Assembly (NCBI GenBank): GCA_037127315.1
Contig: JBBBDQ010001184.1
Span: 1,222,001-1,286,000 of the forward strand
Length of the DNA: 64,000 bases
Reading direction: 5' to 3'
From: Ascarosepion bandense
Lineage: Eukaryota > Mollusca > Cephalopoda > Sepiida > Sepiidae
This document shows, in pieces, positions 11,033-22,440 of this stretch; positions within the stretch are counted from its first letter, which is position 1; each line of letters begins with the position of its first letter. The notes under the pieces are model-generated. The model was not told the origin of the DNA, searched no databases, and saw only the letters and a program-made list of their open reading frames with translations. The translations under genes were made by a program, and so were the position numbers.

Positions 11033-13085
11033 TTTTTTTTATAATTTCACCTCAATTAAGACACAAAACCACCACTAGTGCGCAAGGGGTTACAGTGAGT
11101 GAAAAAATGGGCACCGGAGTTATTGAGAAAAGGATAAAAGATGAACAGGATTCAAGAGAATAAAAGATGGTAATTGATGTTGCATTTAAATTTATAGAGA
11201 TTGTAGCTATAAAATAAGTAAACAAAAAAGAGTGCTCACAGACGGGAGTGCGACAAAAGGAACAGTTGGGGTAGAAGTAACAGTTACATTTGACTATTTA
11301 AACGGCAAAATGGTGGAACCGAGATACGTCAAAGTTCTGAGAAGTTATCACGAAAATATTTGTAGAAACGACAGATGGAAAATCATGTCGGTAAGAAAAT
11401 TGACTCCAATCGAGATATCAAGTTAGGATCGATTACATTGCAGTTCTTTCTTTGTATTTTGTCAAGAACCTCTAGATGAATAGCAGTATCACCCGACCAA
11501 ATATGACAACAGTATTCAATGCACGAATGAAAGGTAGATTTATAAATATTCAATATGGATTCCGATAGGAAAAAATCTCTGGTCCGACACAGTAACCCAA
11601 CTTTCCTAGCATTAGATACATCTATATAGTCAATGTACTCGTTCCACTTCAGATTAGTCTTAAAAAATGAGGCCAAGAGCGTAGTGATGGCGGGAAAGAA
11701 CACTTCTCTGTTGCGGTTAAATGAGAACAGTTTTGTTTTAAAGGCATTACAATTTACAATTTCCTGTCCCAACTAACCCCTAATTAAAGGTTCGTTTCAA
11801 GAGGAGCAGATCTTGCACAAATGGCTAGTATGCCAAACAGTGTCAAACGCTTTAAAGATATCTAGAGAAACAGCACGAGCTTCGCCATTATTAACAAGAG
11901 CTTGGTGTACATATTCAGTGATGACCGTCATGACATCAGCTTTAGACCTAGCGAAGTGAAAACCATGTTTTATATCATGGATTTGACCGTGGGAGGTAAG
12001 ATGCTTAACTAATTTAGCATTGATTAGAGCATTGAATACCATGCCAAAAAGAGGTAAGAGGGTAATAAGGTGCTAGTTATGGTGCCAGAGGTTTCAGCAG
12101 AATTCTTAAAAACAAGAACTACAGATGAATACTTCCAATAAGTAGAAAAGCCGGAAGTATAGAGGTAATAGTTTGGAGATGACTGGAGACGTGGTTATGA
12201 ATATATTATTCAGTAGAGTTTCTCTTCTACGTAAAACATTAGATGTGGGTAGTCTAGACGAGAGAAGGTTGTGGGTTGGAAGGGAATATGCGAGCAACTC
12301 ATTCAACTTTGTCTGCTGTAGATGTGAGGACTTCGAATTGATTGAATAGAAAATGGATTGATAGTTTGTTGCTGTTTAGCACATATTTATAAAGCAGCCA
12401 GTTAGCTTTAAAACCAAAATTGCGAGATGCTATACGCTGTTTCATTCTATCAGAAAAATTACATCATTTACAACACGCTTGCATTCATTACGGGACAAAG
12501 AGGTGTCCTTTGAAATCAGGAATATCACTCCGGTACATCTGTAAGAAGTAATTCATGTGAAAAATAGCAGCCGAGCATGCATTTGTGGACCAAGGAGATG
12601 AACAATTTAACTTACTGGCTTAAATAAAAATGTCGATGCCGTCTTTAGCCCAGAAGGATAGCGCATGGTTTTTGTTTTTGTTTTTTGTTTTGTTTTGTTT
12701 TGTTTTTTAACAGACAGACTAAAACTTTTGATCCCAGGCACGTCAGAAAGAAAATCAAGGAATGAGTCCTAATCAGCACGTTGATAATAGAAATATATTT
12801 TGTTAGTAAGGTGTTCTTGAATGGAGGGGAAGAATAAAGGGAAGCTCGCACATACAATCGCAGGGTGTTGCCAAAATGGCAGAGATGCGTAGTGTGACAT
12901 AAGTTATGAATACAAGTAAAGAAGATATCTAGAAGAGAAGCGTGTTTTTCAGGTTTACTGGGGAAACTCGTGCGGAAGTCCGCCACCAGCATGAGATATT
13001 GATTGATTGAGAGGTTTAGGGCTTGGATGCGTTTAAGACAATTGGCATGATGGAATTCACCGAACAAAAATATATTTGCAATTGA
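11033..13085 (-). mobile_element. LINE-A copy (endonuclease and RT remnants), internally deleted
   Basis: A minus-strand jockey-like LINE with domains in the expected order. About 13,060-12,760: end of the AP-like endonuclease (HHANCLKRIQALNLSINQYL; ADFRTSFPSKPEKHASLLDI; TTHLCHFGNT). 12,042-11,830: RT N-terminal half (GFHFARSKADVMTVITEYVH; motif A as AVSLDIFKAFDTVWH). 11,772-11,383: C-terminal domain (VNCNAFKTKLFSFNRNRE; ARKVGLLCRTRDFF; IYKSTFHSCIEYCCHIWSG; LDKIQRKNCNVIDPNL). Motif A is followed almost at once by the C-terminal domain, so about 100 residues carrying RT motifs B and C (the YADD box) have been deleted near 11,800. The 3' tail at 11,033-11,110 is a degraded form of the shared LINE-A tail. 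Numerous stops occur, so it is not functional. Confidence 0.85.
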
Positions 13086-13984
13086 TGTAGAGAAATGGCC
13101 CTGTCTATATTGTCAGAAATATTTCCATTGCGATATTATTTTTTATTACTTTGAACGTTATCTTTAGCGGATACCCAGGTCTGGGTTCACGCCCTAATTT
13201 TTTAATGCATGTAGATGTGTGTATGTGCATGCGTTAGTGCTCACAAATTATTTTGACTATATTGCTTTTATGGAAATAAAAAAAAATCCGTGTTCAGTTA
13301 GAAAAATGCAAATTCCTATGATTTCAATGAATTGTGGTTGAATTTATTTCAGTGTATTTTACGACCGAAAAATACCATACACATAAAAAAGAACATAATT
13401 TACTCAGAAGGAAAATTCTCGATAGCGATGCCATCAAATATTATCAAAATATTAATGTGAGCGTCGGTTTTTTCCTAGCCTCATATTTCTTAATAGAAAC
13501 TACAACTCCAAGTTAACATATACAAATAGTATCTGAAACAAAATTAAAAAAACGTCTTACGCTATAAAAATCCAAACAGTATACTTCATATGAAAAAACA
13601 TATTCCAGTCTGCAAAATGGCGTAATTAAATATCTAATATTTTTCAGTTGACCTAATGAATATTTATGAGTGTTTTATAATTTTCTTGTGTCCAACATTT
13701 TGTTTTTGTTTATAGATACTTTATCCCAAATAAATTCATTTTGTTTTTTTACCTTGATAACGTCTGTCGGCTAAAACTAAATAGCTTTTCTCTTGACTCT
13801 TTCTTTTAGTCATATTGTTTCGCTCTACATATTGTATTTAGAAAAACTGATTTTGATCAGACCCGGTAGGATATCGGGGTATCGATTTCCAATGTCCGAG
13901 TTAAATAAGTCATCCAAGGATAGAACTGCAACCTTGAAACTTCTGAATATCGTTTCTTATGGCTTTGTCTATGAGTGTAGCAAA
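13086..13984. other. Unassigned AT-rich DNA
   Basis: No gene or repeat recognised. Two chance frames of about 60 codons lie within. Confidence 0.45.
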
Positions 13985-14178
13985 TTTGATTAAAACTGGA
14001 CCACACCTTCTATAACCCGATTTTTTCGATTATCGATTTTCGATATTTATCGGCGGTACCTCGTCACAAAACCTAGCTAAGAACACTCGCAGACGCTTAT
14101 AGGACAACTGTGTAAACTTTCAAGAAAATCGGTTCAGCCGTTTCGGAGTCTCTAGGTAACGGACACACACACATGAAA
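13985..14178 (+). mobile_element. RTE-type non-LTR 3' tail (probable)
   Basis: The stretch contains TCAAGAAAATCGGTTCAGCC and GTTTCGGAGTCTCTAGGTAA, then ends in a CA microsatellite. From general knowledge, AAAATCGGTTCAGCCGTTT followed by a short repeat tail is common at the 3' end of RTE-class LINEs and their SINEs in invertebrates. No coding part is present. It abuts the LINE-A fragment that starts at 14,180. Confidence 0.45.
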
Positions 14179-14179
14179 G

Positions 14180-14810
14180 TCGGTTCTCTGTGCAGGGTCC
14201 GAAAGTTCTTTCCGTCTGAATCTATCCTGCACATATATAAATCTACCATCCGCCCGTGTATTGAATACTGCTGCCACACCTAGTCGGGTGCTCCTACTAT
14301 TCTCCTCGCGTTTCTTGACAAAATACAACGGAGAATCTGTAATGTGATTGATACCGACTTGGCTGACCGGCTACATTCACTCTCACCGGTGTGACGTGGT
14401 TTCCCTGTGCCTCTTCTATAAATACTTTCACGGCTTTTGCTCCGATCACTGGTGCCTCCTCGTTACGAATTTGCACGAGATACTAAATTAGCAACTAGGT
14501 TCCACCGATAAAATGTAACCACAATTTCTACTCTAATAGCTTCTTTTCTCCCACTTCCCGCCTGTGGAATTCCCTTCCACATGCTTGCTTCCCCGACAGC
14601 TACAATCTCCAGGAGTTTAAATGTAAGGTCAATGGACACCTTCTAACACACTAACTCGTACACATTCTCTCCAACACTCTTCCTATGTACTTCATTACTC
14701 GTCTATCACCCTCCTGCTGACACCTCCTATATCTAATCGCTCTCTCAGCACCTTCCCCTATGTAACCCTCCTGCGCTATAGTGCCTTGCTTGGGGTGAAA
14801 TGATAAAAAT
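14180..14810 (+). mobile_element. LINE-A 3' fragment
   Basis: Plus-strand C-terminal LINE-A sequence: RVRKFFPSESILHIYKSTI, then RPCIEYCCHT, a stop, SGAPTILLAFLDKIQRRICN, and VIDTDLADRLHSLSP. It continues through the tail to CTTGCTTGGGGTGAAATGAT and an A-run at 14,810. The copy is 5'-truncated with a few stops and one frameshift. The CA repeat that follows begins right at the A-tail. Confidence 0.8.
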
Positions 14811-14848
14811 GCACACACACAGACAGACACAAACAGACACACACGCGC

Positions 14849-14885
<37 letters not shown>
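14811..14885. repeat. (CA)n microsatellite at LINE tail
   Basis: Imperfect CA repeat with CAGA interruptions, then a pure run at about 14,856-14,884. It starts at the LINE-A poly(A) end, a common origin for microsatellites. Confidence 0.9.
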
Positions 14886-14887
<2 letters not shown>

Positions 14888-15298
14888 GTTCTATTTATAA
14901 ATAAGTTTAGATGTGATATAAAAGTGAATATTGAATGACTGACAATAAAAGTGTCGTTACGAAAAGACTTAGTGAATAATGGGCAACTAATGCAAACCTC
15001 AGGCGAATTAAAATGTCGCTTTGAAGTGTTTCAGAATAACATCAAAACATTTCTTTAAATATTTCCATCCTTTCTGTTTTAAATCAATATTTTGAAATGC
15101 TTTTTGTCTTTCCTTTTAAAAAGCATATTATAATTATGTAATTATTCAGTAATTTCAATGTGGTTTTAACGCATGTATCGATGAAATTATATGGATGCCT
15201 TTATGCACATTCATTTATGAAAAATATTTAATCGTTGTATTAGGTTGTATTTGTTGTATGGGAAAAAGAATTCAAAGGAAAAAAAGACTAAACAAATA

Positions 15299-15400
15299 TC
15301 TCTCTCTTTCTTTCTTTCTTTCTCTCTCTCTCTTTCTTTCTTTCTCTCTCTCTCTCTCTCACTCTCGCTCTCTCGCTCTCTCGCTCTCTCGCTCTCTAAC
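15299..15400. repeat. (CT)n / (CTTT)n pyrimidine tract
   Basis: Mixed CT, CTTT and CTCTCG units. Two overlapping frames (15,195-15,475) are serine/leucine-rich products of this tract and are not genes. Confidence 0.95.
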
Positions 15401-15719
15401 TGTAAAAGCGGTATTGGTCAGTGTAGAGTTAGATCAGTAAACTTTTTTTTAATGCTCAATAAGCAATTCAGATAATGGAACGTGTAGATCTATTAATACT
15501 GAATAAAGAAAATATTCTTCACTTGAGGTTTGTGTGGGATGTACGGAAGCAATTTTAAAAGAAGATGGTTTAATTATAAGTCATCGCTCAATTTAGAAAA
15601 TCACTGGAATTGTTCCACATTAGTTAGTCATGTGTGGGAGTAAAAAGAAAAGAAAAATACAAGCAATTATGTGAAATGACGTACACTGAAAAAGTCAAGC
15701 TCTTACAGTATTGGTGATA

Positions 15720-16150
15720 ATGTCTACAGTTTATGCCATGAGCAAAAATCGACTATAGTGAACGAGCCAAATCTGGAGAATTCCACCATCACGCTTGATA
15801 CACTAAGCCAGGGATCAATAGTACAATTTAGTGCCTTGACAAACGTTTCACGTTGAATCTTTGATATTACACCTTTTATTCTGTCCTTAGGTTCTTCTAC
15901 GTCTCTAACATTTTTCTATACATGTGATCCTTTGTCATACCCCATAACCAGAAGTCACAGGGTGTCAGATCATGGGAATGTGGTGGTCATGTCAACGGTC
16001 CGCCGCGACCTATCCAATTATTTGGGCAAGTTTGATCGAGATAAACACGAAAAGGGCGGGAAAAATGAGGCAATGCATGATCCTGTCGGAAATATCTTGC
16101 TCGTCTCATTTGTTTTGTGTTTTTATAACTTTTATTGAATATCCCAACTT
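15720..16150 (-). mobile_element. Mariner/IS630-like transposase C-terminal half (fossil)
   Basis: On the minus strand three consecutive blocks appear in shifting frames: YFRQDHALPHFSRPFRVYLD with TCPNNWIGRGGPLT (about 16,120-16,010), then PPHSHDLTPCDFWLWGMTKD (about 16,000-15,940), then VEEPKDRIKGVISKIQRE (about 15,905-15,850). These correspond to the second and third catalytic segments of the Tc1/mariner/IS630 superfamily: an aspartate in xxQDxAxPH, then WPPxSPDLTPxDFxLWG with the final acidic residue. The tryptophan before PP is a stop, and at least two frameshifts follow. No terminal inverted repeats are found around it. The matching upstream block of a similar transposase lies at 16.5 kb but on the plus strand. 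Confidence 0.75.
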
Positions 16151-16337
16151 CCAATAAGATAAAATTTGCAATAAAAGGTGAAATTTATTGTAGATGATCA
16201 AGCGATTAAAGCAATTTACACGCAGTTTCGTGTTAGCAAAATGTAATGTTCAGGCGCGTCAACGTATACATCATTAATACGATGACGAACCAAGGGATAA
16301 ATTTTTTTTTTTAAATTTGAACAGATTTACCTATCAC

Positions 16338-16338
16338 A

Positions 16339-16396
<58 letters not shown>

Positions 16397-16407
16397 ATCC
16401 TGTTCCT

Positions 16408-16439
<32 letters not shown>

Positions 16440-16440
16440 A
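16338..16440. repeat. (TCTA)n satellite block with CCTGTTCCTTC spacer
   Basis: About fourteen TATC units, then TAATCCTGTTCCTTC, then about eight more TATC units. The spacer is the reverse complement of the GAAGGAACAGGATTA spacer in the large GATA block at 39.5-40.5 kb. Confidence 0.95.
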
Positions 16441-16524
16441 TGTTAAAAACTTGCGATATTTGTTAGTGTTTAATGTATAAATGAGAGACCATTTATCGAT
16501 ACAGAACGTGTGGATATAGTAATC

Positions 16525-16690
16525 ATGTTAACAGACGTAGCACCATTTTCTGGGGAACTGCAAATCCTCCTGTCAGACGGGAGTATAAATGGACCTCCCT
16601 AAAGGTAAATGTGTGGTGTGCCATGATCGTTACTGGTGTAATTGGCCCATATTTCTTTACTACTCTAACAGTGATTGCAAATGCTTAATT
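16525..16690 (+). mobile_element. Mariner/IS630-like transposase central fragment
   Basis: One plus-strand frame reads NRRSTIFWGTANPPVRRE, then KWTSLKVNVWCAMIVTGVIG, then PYFFTTLTVIANA. VNVWCAxxxxGVIGPYFF is the conserved block just after the first catalytic aspartate of mariner/IS630-like transposases. It is the segment that should directly precede the piece found at 15.7-16.15 kb, but the two are in opposite orientation with the satellite between them. Confidence 0.7.
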
Positions 16691-16814
16691 ACAAATGTTG
16701 CCCCAAAACATGCCCCAAAACAAAAAGTAACTAATTGAAAGTTGAAGCTTTGAAAAAAATATTAAAGAGGGTAGTTTTTCCTTGAAAAGGGAAAATAGAA
16801 CTTCGCTCTCCATG

Positions 16815-16905
16815 ACCAACCGATAAAGCATATTAGAGTGATTTCTGTTATATAGGGGGACGCATGTTCGATCCCACCTTGGGAAAGCATTTTTTTCAAA
16901 ATGAC
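16815..16905 (+). mobile_element. tRNA-like fragment, possible SINE head
   Basis: A B-box-like GCATGTTCGATCCCACC (about 16,865-16,881) is preceded by TATATAGGGGGAC. A related layout (TATATATGGGAG...ACAGGTTCGAATCC) occurs at about 36.78 kb. No foldable complete tRNA is evident. This is a weak call. Confidence 0.35.
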
Positions 16906-17878
16906 TTCTCGAATGCGTAGAGCAGTAGACACAAAACATATGTTTTATTAAAAGAATGGGACGCCTGTTACTAATATGAAATATCCACTATCCACTATAA
17001 TAACATTTGACGTTTGAAGCTATATATATATATCTATATATACAGGAGGGTGCATGTGTGTGTAACCCTGTAAAATATCTTGTAATTTTTTTATAGATTT
17101 AATATCACTAAAACCCTCCATTATTTCCATTAATTTTGCGCAAAACGCAGGCTACAGTATTGACTTTCACATTTATTAACCAAATAGTGGTGAAGCCTCT
17201 GAATAATCAAACAACCCGTTTGTTGCCTGCTACAAAATTTGAGGGATCATTCCAGTAACTGATGAACAATATTTTCTCTCCTAAATGTAAACATTTAATA
17301 ATTGGGGAGTATATTTATTAACCAATAAACTTTTGAATTTAGTAAATTATTTTTTAGCCATTATTTATTTTCTATAAATATCCGTGGTGTGAAGTTAGTT
17401 TACAGTTTTTTCGTAAACCTTTGATTGCGTCGGTTGTTTGCTGCTGTAGACAAGCTGAATTCTCAAACTTTTCATATAATTAATTACTCAACATTTGACA
17501 TTTACTGAGTAACATTCAAAGGCCTAGTGGTATTGAAAGAAAATTAAGCACACTTAAAAAGACGGTGTTATGCAAACAATATGTTAGTTATAACACAGCT
17601 TTGCCCATTGACAACTAGAAAATTACAGATATTCATAAAGTAACGCAGATACGTGACACTCTCCTTATACAGACCCATTCTATTTTTTTCGGTAATACTA
17701 ACTCAATTTATTCGATTGTATTGTAAATAAGAAAACAAATTTTCTTTGTGTGAATTTGTTTTGCAATTTGTAATTCATTTCCTTCAACTGGAAAGAATAT
17801 AAATACTCAATAACATAATTGTATTTGTAGAGCTGTATTTCAATATTGCTTATGCTTTTTGCATGCTAATTTTTCTCC

Positions 17879-17880
<2 letters not shown>
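16906..17880. other. Unassigned AT-rich DNA
   Basis: No gene or clear repeat. Confidence 0.45.

Positions 17881-17962
<82 letters not shown>
17881..17962. repeat. (AT)n-(GT)n compound microsatellite
   Basis: About sixteen AT units followed directly by about twenty-five GT units. Frames on both strands through it are artefacts. A (CT)n run follows at 18,161-18,178. Confidence 0.95.
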
Positions 17963-17965
<3 letters not shown>

Positions 17966-18596
17966 AAAATTTACCTTATTTGAGGAAGAAAAATCAATAT
18001 CGGAACATTTACAATCATATTTGATATATCGATCGACACTGTAGGGAAGCAAGCAGTTTCGTCCCTCAATACAGTTATCAGAACAAGTTCTTGGTCTGAT
18101 GATAGCATTGAGGCGTGAAACTGAACATGATTTCTACCTTTAATCACGCATAGTTTCGACTCTCTCTCTCTCTCTCTCAAGAATTACATAGAAAAAGACT
18201 TAAATTCGGTTTACGTGTTCCACGGCCTCTGTAATATTTAACTGGACTAGCATCAGTCGTTTATTATATTTTTTGATGAGTGGAAAATGGTTTGATGGGC
18301 AAAGCTTTCCCAAAGAGTTTCTCAAAAAAGTTCACATCAAAACGTGAATAGTGTAATCAGAAGGTCAAAGATAAAAAAAAAAATCTGCCTGATTTTTAGC
18401 AATATGACATTGCAAATAATAGTAAGTATATAATTGAATAAAATGAAATTGTGCTTCATTGTTGAAGAATACAGTTGATAATCAAGATAGAAAATAGATA
18501 TTAATATAATAGGGCAGATTATATGTATTGCTCGTCTTCTTTGCTCTTCATCTGTGTATACTTGCAAATGGATGCATATATATATATATATGTATA

Positions 18597-20560
18597 TTAA
18601 TCATTTCTCCCCAAGCAAGATGGGACTATCACTAGTGCGCAGGGGTTACAGTGAGAGAAAAACCTGAGTACAGGGTTTATTAAATAAAGGATAAAAGAAG
18701 AATGAGACTCAAGAAAAAAAAAGATGCCAATTGACATAGCATTTAAATTTTGGGGGATAGTAATTATCGGGGAAGTAAGTAAAAGTAAGGAGTTACACAG
18801 GCGGTAAGTAAAAAAAATAAACTGATGGAGAAAAAGTGGCGGATATATTTAATTACTTCAACAGTAAATGGATGGGACTTAGATGCCAATCTAGTAGCAC
18901 CCTCAAGTTCATGTAGTTGAGATATAAGGGGAAAAATGCTCGAAAATATTTGTACGAGAGACAGAGGGATGTTAGGCCACGTCGCTGAGAAAGTAAACTG
19001 AAGTCGAGATTCCAAATAAGAACATATTATATTGCAGATCCTTCTTTGGAAAATGGTCTGATAGGCAGAATTGTCACTCCGGATGAATAACATGAGCACC
19101 CGAACAGATATGGCAACAGTATTCCATGAAGACGGAAGTAAATGGTGCTGTAATCTACATAAATGCTTATTTATAGAATTCTTATATCAGATAGATCATT
19201 GATGAAATATAGGACCTAGGAAAAGCCTTGATGAACACACGCGTTTATACTAAAGGATCTTGAAGCTTACACGTTCAATACGACCTTCATTTCATGATTC
19301 GATAGGAATGATTGCATTAAATCTTATTAGATCAATCCTAAAAATACACTAAACCTGGATCTTGCACACAGGGCTAGGATGACGAACCTTGTGAAACGCG
19401 TTTGAGATATCGAGAGCAACAGCTTCAGCATTATTATCAAGAGCTTGTTATACATATTTAGTGATGACCTTTAGAACATCAGTGGTAGACCTGGCGAAGA
19501 CGAAGTCATAATGATTGTCAGTGAGTTGGTCGTAAGAAGTTAGATGCTGAAATACATCAGCCTTGGTTAGAACCGCAGTAACGGGCTAACAGGACGAATG
19601 TTAGTGTTATCAGATGGTTATCTACAGTTCTTAACAGAGGTACTACAGATGAGCACTTCCAACAAGCAGGAAATCAAGAAACAAAGAACTTATAGTAGTG
19701 CTTATATACTACTGTAGATAGATCAGGGGCATACTTTGTTCAGAAGATGGATGTGATTTAATCACCTCCGTTTGTCTTACAGGTGTCTAAATTTTAAAAA
19801 ATTGCCCCAGACCAGAGACGTGGTTATGCATATATCACTCAGTAAAATCTATGTGCTAGGTCGGAAATTGAGTGTGAGTATTCGAGATGATTCAAGTTGA
19901 TGAGTTGGAAAATATTTTGCGAGCAAACGTTCAGTCTTGTCTACTTTTGATGTAAGAACTTCAAATTGATTGCATAGAGAAATGAATGAGGGTATGCTTT
20001 TAGAGCCACCAGTATTTTGCAGAACATATATTGCAAGATGCTAAATGATATTTTTTCATTTTATGAACAACAAATAACTTTACATCATTCCCGACACGCT
20101 TAAATTAATTACGAATATGTGTTTATTGACGTGTCACTTTTGTAGATCCGGAAGAAGTGATTCCAATGAGCAATAGCAGCCCAGCATGCAAGCGTGAAGC
20201 AAGTTGATGAACGAGATTTAACTTGGGATTTCCTTGCTGAGTGTAAGCATCAATGGCGGGTTTCACCGAGAAGAACACACCAGAGGCGCATTTTTAACAC
20301 AGATATTTAACACTTTGTTCCAATTAACTTCACGAAAGAAATTACAAAACCAGTCCCAATCCTCAATGTAATAACAGATATTCTCTTGGTAGGAGGATCG
20401 TAGATAGTCAATTTTGAAGCTCCACTTCGATGGGGCACAATGCCAAATGTATGGCGTACCCAAAGAAAATTGAACTCACTACTCAGTTGTAATAGGTTAT
20501 AGCGAGTCAGCGTTGCTAATCATTACAGTGCTGGATTGAAAGATGACAGAAATAGACGTT
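18597..20560 (-). mobile_element. LINE-A copy, heavily decayed
   Basis: The minus-strand 3' tail begins at about 18,597 with the shared ACCCCTGCGCACTAGTGATA and CTTGCTTGGGGAGAAATGA. C-terminal coding remnants span about 19,100-18,850 (LARPHQL-type region with ATRLASKSHPFTVEVIKY). RT motif A is readable at about 19,425-19,375 as AEAVALDISNAFHKV, with the second conserved aspartate replaced by histidine. A pre-RT linker is readable at 20,463-20,263 (WHCAPSKWSFKIDYLRSSYQ). Many stops occur and no open catalytic core remains. The 5' limit is unclear and may reach the repeat at 20.76-20.89 kb. Confidence 0.75.
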
Positions 20561-20761
20561 TACATACACCATCACATGATCACAGTGGCCAAGAGTTGAC
20601 TTATCAGAACGATTAACGTGTTTTGCCGAGCTGCTGTCTCTTTGTAATCACCATTAGACTCATCCAACTCTTTTCAAGTAGTCTTCACTCTCCTGAGATC
20701 TACACCTAAACACTCTAAAATGTTTAGATTAAATCTTCCGGTGGTAATGCCAACCATCATG

Positions 20762-20890
20762 CCGTTTGCAAATTTCTGGCAAAGTGAATAGCGCCATGGT
20801 GCTTTTTTTTTCCTAACAGACAGTCCGCAACTCACTTACTATAATCAATTGTCAACGAAATCAACAAACAACGTGCATGCGGGATAAATC
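20762..20890. repeat. Dispersed repeat R1, copy 1
   Basis: Shares with 21,728-21,852, in the same orientation, the blocks TGCCGTTTGCAAATTTCTGG, then AACAAACAACGTGC, with similar spacing. It lies near the 5' side of the minus-strand LINE-A copy and could be its 5' region, but that is inference. Confidence 0.5.
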
Positions 20891-21631
20891 ATGAAATAAC
20901 GACTTTTTATCCATCTTACCTGTGGGTATGCATATATATGGAGAGATAAAAATAGAAATAGAGGAACGAGTGAGTGATTTAAATATTTTAGCCTGTTGGG
21001 GAACATGGATCTTTCTTTTAGAGATCACCACCTCGAAGGGAATGCGCCAAGGCTTGTTCAATTTCCTCCAGCAAAAACCGATTATAAAAGTTCTTGGAAG
21101 TAACTACTTGTATAGAAACATGTTTATTGCATTTCTTGCTATGCAAAATCAATACGATTGATCGAAGAGAGGATTTCTCTTTTTTGCTAGTAAGCGCAAA
21201 TAGAACTATTATTTGCATCAATAATGCTAATACTTGACAGTTTGTAATCATGTGGATAATATTTTCTGTATTTTTTAACAAGGGGACTCTGTGCTTTTAT
21301 ACATATACAAATAGTGGTTTGTGTCTAAAGTTTAGACAGAATAAAATGCATATTTTCAAGAAATTAAATTTTCTACATTTCAGTAAATTGAAATATTAAC
21401 AACATTATATTTTCAATACGATTTCCATCATTTCTGATGCAAAGTTTGTGTGATTTGCAAGATTCACGTGGAATCTATGCAATAACTTCATATTGTCATC
21501 TATTTTAGCACATTCACTCTTTATTTATGTGTTCAATCAAGTGTGCTGCATCTATGGTTTTCATTAAGTAAACCTTTTTCTTTAGTATTTTCCAGAAAAA
21601 GAAATTAATTCTTTCTTCTTTCGAGAAAACT
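20891..21631. other. Unassigned DNA
   Basis: Open frames of 79 and 87 codons on opposite strands overlap at about 20,922-21,281. They show no recognisable family. Confidence 0.4.
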
Positions 21632-21715
21632 ACGTTTAATCTATAAGAGTAATAATATATATAATATATTAATATTTAATCTATAAGAGTAATAATATAT
21701 ATATATAATATAGTT
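21632..21715. repeat. Short tandem duplication in AT-rich DNA
   Basis: TTTAATCTATAAGAGTAATA followed by TA-rich sequence occurs twice, about 45 bases apart. Confidence 0.8.
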
Positions 21716-21727
21716 AATTAGAATTAA

Positions 21728-21852
21728 TGCTGTTTTCAAATTTCTGGCGGAGGGAATTGCGTAGTGATGCTCTTTTCCGTAGAGAGAGTGCAAAGCTAAC
21801 CTAACCGTGAATTCGACAGTATAAACAACAAGCAACGTGCTGACGCGGTATT
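21728..21852. repeat. Dispersed repeat R1, copy 2
   Basis: TGCTGTTTTCAAATTTCTGG and ACAACAAGCAACGTGC pair with the copy at 20,762-20,890. On the minus strand it runs through an open frame of 64 codons with no known family. Confidence 0.5.
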
Positions 21853-22179
21853 TGAAATATAGGGCGGCATCAATTTACTCATCGCACCAAGTATATAGTT
21901 GTGTGCATGGCTTGAATAATGTAATTCACGTTAAACGTAAAAATCCACAATGAGTTAATGAGATTTGATATTAAGTTCAAGGAGCAAAAGATTTTTCATG
22001 ATTGAATGAATTTAACTGATTTTCTAAAAATGATCCTTTTGTGGAATCTCTTTAGGCGTTTTTATTATGTGTTCGAATATGGAAATTATATTTGTCAACG
22101 AATGCCATAAAAGTTTGTTCTTTCCAAATCTACTTTGTTTTCTTCATATTATTTTTTCTATATCTTGTCTTTTAATGCT

Positions 22180-22290
22180 GCTGTGTATCTAGAAATTCTT
22201 GACAAAATCTGAACAAGAATCTTTAGTGTTATCGGTCCTGATCTGGCATTTCTGCTTCAATAACTTCCCGCCGCCAATCACCTTGCTTCC
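22180..22290 (+). mobile_element. LINE-B fragment
   Basis: One plus-strand frame reads VYLEILDKI, a stop, TRIFSVIGPDLAFLLQ. This is the xxYLEILDKIQRRICNVIGPDLA segment typical of the C-terminal domain of these jockey-like LINEs. Very short and truncated at both ends. Confidence 0.55.
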
Positions 22291-22440
22291 TTTTGTCTTT
22301 TTATATATATATATAGTGTTATTGTAATTGTTCTAATGGGTTGCCTACTTTGGTACCTCGACAGCATGAATTAAAAGGCAGTAATAAATTGATAGCTAGG
22401 TCTCTAAGAAATATGTAAATGCAACCGTAAATTCGTTTTT

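Noticed and set aside
20922..21281. Overlapping frames of 79 and 87 codons on opposite strands
   Set aside because: Neither shows a family motif. Opposite-strand overlap is typical of chance frames.
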